Below are positions 63,501-64,000 of a DNA stretch of 64,000 nucleotides, one piece after another (positions within the stretch are counted from its first letter, which is position 1; every line of letters begins with the position of its first letter). Source of the stretch: an uncultured Eubacteriales bacterium (GTDB taxonomy: Bacteria > Bacillota > Clostridia > Peptostreptococcales > Anaerovoracaceae); assembly GCA_902773835.1 (NCBI GenBank), contig CACYFZ010000009.1:1-64000 (forward strand). Reading direction: 5' to 3'. A program made the translations under genes and the position numbers. The notes beneath the pieces are model-generated. The model worked only from the letters and a program-made list of their open reading frames with translations, ran no database searches and was not told the origin of the DNA.

Positions 63501-64000
63501 CAGGTTCGTTTTTATTTGCGGAAATCTTAACGTTCTTCAGGTCTTCGATTTTCTTAGTTCCTGCAGCAATCTCTTCCTGCAGACTCTTCTTAATCTGTGA
63601 CTGGAATCCGACCTTAACCCAGTGTCCGCGAAGTGCCTTTACAGTAGCTTCGTCATCAAGAGTCACTGTAAGAGTTTGTCCGTTGATATTTGTCTTATGT
63701 GCTACGGTATTTTCTTCTGTTACGGCAGTTCCTACTGTTCCGTTATTTCCTGTAGCCTCACCGTTAACATCGTTATTAACCTGGTGATTGTTTTCCTCAC
63801 CAAGATCGATAACTGTTACTTCATCTGCCTTTGATACAAATTCAAGATCATCAACAAGAGTATCTGTGATAGTGACTTTATCTGCGTCCATCGTAACGTA
63901 TGCGAGGACGTCATAATTGAACACCTCATCAAGCTTAACGTCTTTGTGGACTGCCTGATTTACATATTTCTCTATTTCAGGTTCACTATCGTTTCCGATA
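57514..64000 (-). CDS. Giant Cna-B/SpaA-repeat surface adhesin, N-terminus outside the window
   Basis: At least 2161 residues are inside the window; the frame is open to the edge, and residues upstream of the first in-window start (EIEKYVN and onward) are clearly homologous to internal repeats, so the real start lies beyond 64000. Three long units each hold an isopeptide-forming fimbrial domain (opening EKYVN), a Cna-B domain (VKKSWK) and a SpaA-like prealbumin domain (KTDLGGEEIEGATI ... KETVAPEGY). Two further SpaA domains follow, then two units without the Cna-B domain, each closed by SpaA. That gives seven SpaA-like domains. The Lys and Glu pattern suggests self-made isopeptide bonds. The C-terminus has VNTGD, a hydrophobic helix and RRRK for sortase anchoring. 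The likely role is a stiff surface rod or pilus-like adhesin. Confidence 0.92.
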   Translation of the reverse strand, partial: IGNDSEPEIEKYVNQAVHKDVKLDEVFNYDVLAYVTMDADKVTITDTLVDDLEFVSKADEVTVIDLGEENNHQVNNDVNGEATGNNGTVGTAVTEENTVAHKTNINGQTLTVTLDDEATVKALRGHWVKVGFQSQIKKSLQEEIAAGTKKIEDLKNVKISANKNEPVLSDEAHDGIDNTANYIIEVDNEAKYEDESNTVTVKPETTKLTVKKTWANGEWPKNNPKVTFGVFLDGEESPVRTVEMDKDTPDSTIVVEGLPVYVSGAKYTAREIRINGKDIEYDDAKEAGAVIIEAINKIKYVVEMTYDDEKAEYTAKNKVDSVQTKINKTDLGGDEIEGATIVVYDSEGNEVESWESKKDETFDLMLEPGTYTFKETVAPEGYERVETKIEFTVDEDGKVTVEEIDGVLKQLDDGTMVLKDEPYKGPEVEKYVNNDVTYDFDNFDQVFEYEVMAYVPYDATKATITDDLVDSLEFVNGGNVKVYDMGTENNHKVDGTVAANGTLIEGVNPSVEGRHLEVVMDEEQVSPYRKHWIKVTFDARITEDARKAVMAKLAEKAENGTAATAANQWENIDVNLRVLTDTEHDGVPNKANYAWETSQNGNSEMETNTVTVEPKTVNLKVKKSWKNILWPTDTKVTFAVYKYVNGQKAEKVDEVTLDSDKTETTVTLPRLENVKYRAEEVKVTKNGVESKVDATTGNLVIGAINYIKDIITNLFAGEEDGEHETRNELKVEVKINKTDLGGEEIEGATIVVYDSEGNEVKSWESKEKETFDLMLEPGSYTFKETVAPEGYECVETKIEFTVDADGKVTVDEIEGVLEQLDDGTMVLKDEPYKEPEVEKYVNNDVTYDFDNFDQVFEYEVMAYVPHDATKFTISDELVDSLEFAEGGDVKVFKMGRNNDHATTVAKDGELIAAGKYTANVDTENNTLEVVFDGDEAKALRREWVKVTFNAQIKESAYDAVKAYIDAKAASENNAIDTVDGKWENISKNLKVKIEKNHDGVPNKAKYSVETENNGKFNPETNTVTIEPKTVELKIKKSWKDRLFPTDTKVTFAVYQHKDGQSEKIDEVVLDAEHNSKTITLKKLEGVTYSAREIKVTKNGKDSVTAESGNLVIGAINYIATIVKDVVAGESDGEHETSNELKVEVKINKTDLGGEEIEGATIVVYDSEGNVVKSWESKKDETFDLMLEPGSYTFKETVAPEGYECVETKIEFTVDADGKVTVKEIDGVLEQLKDGTMVLKDTPIRKISKNELGGSEIEGAKMTLTMPDGTVKEWTSSAEEAYEFAAVPGTYKLKEVTPPSDYTQVTTEIEFTVDDHGNITIVTTEVDGGGKISVNEDGDTVVLEDAPKKEVKISKTDLGGEELKGATITVTGKDNAGNEVNETWKSETTAHTLKLDPGTYTMEEKVAPAGYQCVETKIQFSVDADGKVTVEEIDGVLEQLEDGTIILKDAPEKPAIEKYVNKKYENLGEKDRDGTVHYDLSAFNEVYTYDIQAYITADATIVEVNDELKEVLEFVGDAPTSVVVKDGEGQSKAVAPKLTKAGEAVDYTIDKDAWDEGKLVLTIGSDAEDAPKLYPNGKWLQITFDAKIKDKYKSLEAIKAADGVFTEITVNEEIDDADVNATFSGAEADAHEGIVNDSSYRMKSKYASLNVNVDNEWAYGVKSNTVTVVPPTTEVTFSKTDLGGEEIPGATIKVVTEDGTEVDSWTSTTEDHVLHLPDGTYTMTEVVAPEGYQTVTTEMVFVVEDGKVTLETTEVNGGGKVRVEDMTHVILEDAPEKPAIEKYVNKKTDDLSDTERDGTVHTDLSAFDEVYTYDIQAYITADATYVEVTDELKEVLEFVGDEPTAVVVKDGEGQSKAEAPKLSKAGEAVDYTIDKAAWKKGKLVLTIGSDAEDAPKLYPNGKWLQITFDAKIKDKYKSIEMFKAAGGDVWKTVTENECIDDADVVDEFSGAEADSHEGIANDSSYRIKSAVVGLNVDNGWAYEVKSNTVTVVPPTTEVRFSKENLEGKELEGAKMVLTDGEGNVIDKWTSTKEEHLFNLVDGEYILIEKVAPKGYQCVTTEMHFEVKDGEATLKTAKVDNDGEIEILIGNKIILKDAPKVKEEYVDETEDKDSGDTPDDETSIRGTRKVNTGDATNIYIWVGMLMISLIAAAIKFIRRRKTN
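57970..59930. repeat. Two tandem DNA repeats of about 0.97 kb inside the adhesin gene
   Basis: The C-terminal fimbrial+SpaA units repeat at the DNA level; for example the same 30-odd-base stretch encoding NGKWLQITFDAKIKDKYKS occurs at about 58257-58315 and again about 0.97 kb later, and matching GCAGGTTTCTCAGGAGC words sit at 58667 and 59639. The repeat ends are approximate. Confidence 0.75.
60282..63990. repeat. Three tandem DNA repeats of about 1.23 kb inside the adhesin gene
   Basis: Units starting near 60282, 61511 and 62738 share long near-identical DNA, strongest across the SpaA segment (about 60410-60600, 61640-61835 and 62870-63030). Spacing between equivalent points is 1233 and 1227 bases. 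Each unit codes for fimbrial, Cna-B and SpaA domains, about 410 residues. Unit 1 continues to the window edge. Confidence 0.85.

Noticed and set aside
57514-64000. CRISPR array suggested by regular repetition
   Set aside because: The repeats are about 1 kb, in frame, and encode protein domains; there are no short repeats with unique spacers.
1-64000. tRNA or rRNA genes
   Set aside because: No cloverleaf with the conserved TTCRA loop or 16S/23S/5S signature was found by reading the intergenic regions on both strands.

Overview
The window reads as a chromosomal segment of an anaerobic, amino-acid-fermenting member of the Clostridia. I infer this from split GcvPA/GcvPB, a stand-alone FchA, LPXTG-like (x)TGD surface proteins, Gram-positive promoters and ribosome binding sites, and the rpmE-prfA-tsaC-rpiB-upp neighbourhood familiar from Firmicutes. 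A relative of the Eubacterium/Mogibacterium (Family XIII) group would fit, but the sequence alone does not prove it. I see no rRNA, tRNA, insertion sequence, prophage or CRISPR array.

Layout. 1-9.7 kb: a MATE transporter cut by the window edge, an iron alcohol dehydrogenase, a small protein like the N-terminus of the D-proline reductase proprotein, two domain-of-unknown-function genes, an HtrA protease, a GntR regulator next to ispE, a surface protein, tadA and cvpA. 9.7-23.5 kb: a dense one-carbon island. On the minus strand are fhs, folD, fchA, a formate/nitrite channel, folT, a folC::5-formyl-THF cyclo-ligase fusion, thyA and a gcvT::glyA fusion. On the plus strand are gcvH, gcvPA and gcvPB. 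23.5-36.3 kb: a lipoprotein, argCJBD, a 28-residue membrane peptide, a CPBP protease, lpd, lplA, and a YfcC carrier paired with a PepD dipeptidase. 36.3-41 kb: a folded intergenic RNA candidate, DUF937, a C_GCAxxG_C_C protein with prmA, a CXXC micropeptide with a membrane 4Fe-4S protein, and tyrS. 41-45.8 kb: a 1554-residue adhesin. 46-51.7 kb: a decaying glycosyltransferase cluster with a nonsense mutation and two genes truncated towards each other. 51.7-57.5 kb: hydroxyacid dehydrogenase, rpiB, upp, tsaC, lysR, prfA and rpmE. 57.5-64 kb: a repeat-built Cna-B/SpaA-type adhesin running off the window.

How it works together (inference). Glycine, made from serine by the SHMT half of the fusion or taken up, is oxidised by GcvP/GcvH/GcvT/Lpd to CO2, NH3 and methylene-THF; LplA lipoylates GcvH. 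FolD oxidises methylene-THF to methenyl-THF, FchA hydrolyses it to formyl-THF, Fhs run in reverse yields ATP and formate, and the FNT channel releases formate. FolT and FolC import and retain folate, and ThyA draws on the same pool. The FolD here has lost the residues normally used for the cyclohydrolase step, which makes FchA the probable cyclohydrolase.

The most unusual items are the FolD/FchA division of labour, the two gene fusions, the folded non-coding element at 36.31-36.45 kb, probable leaderless genes, previously unannotated micropeptides, and operator-like palindromes at lplA, yfcC and rpmE.
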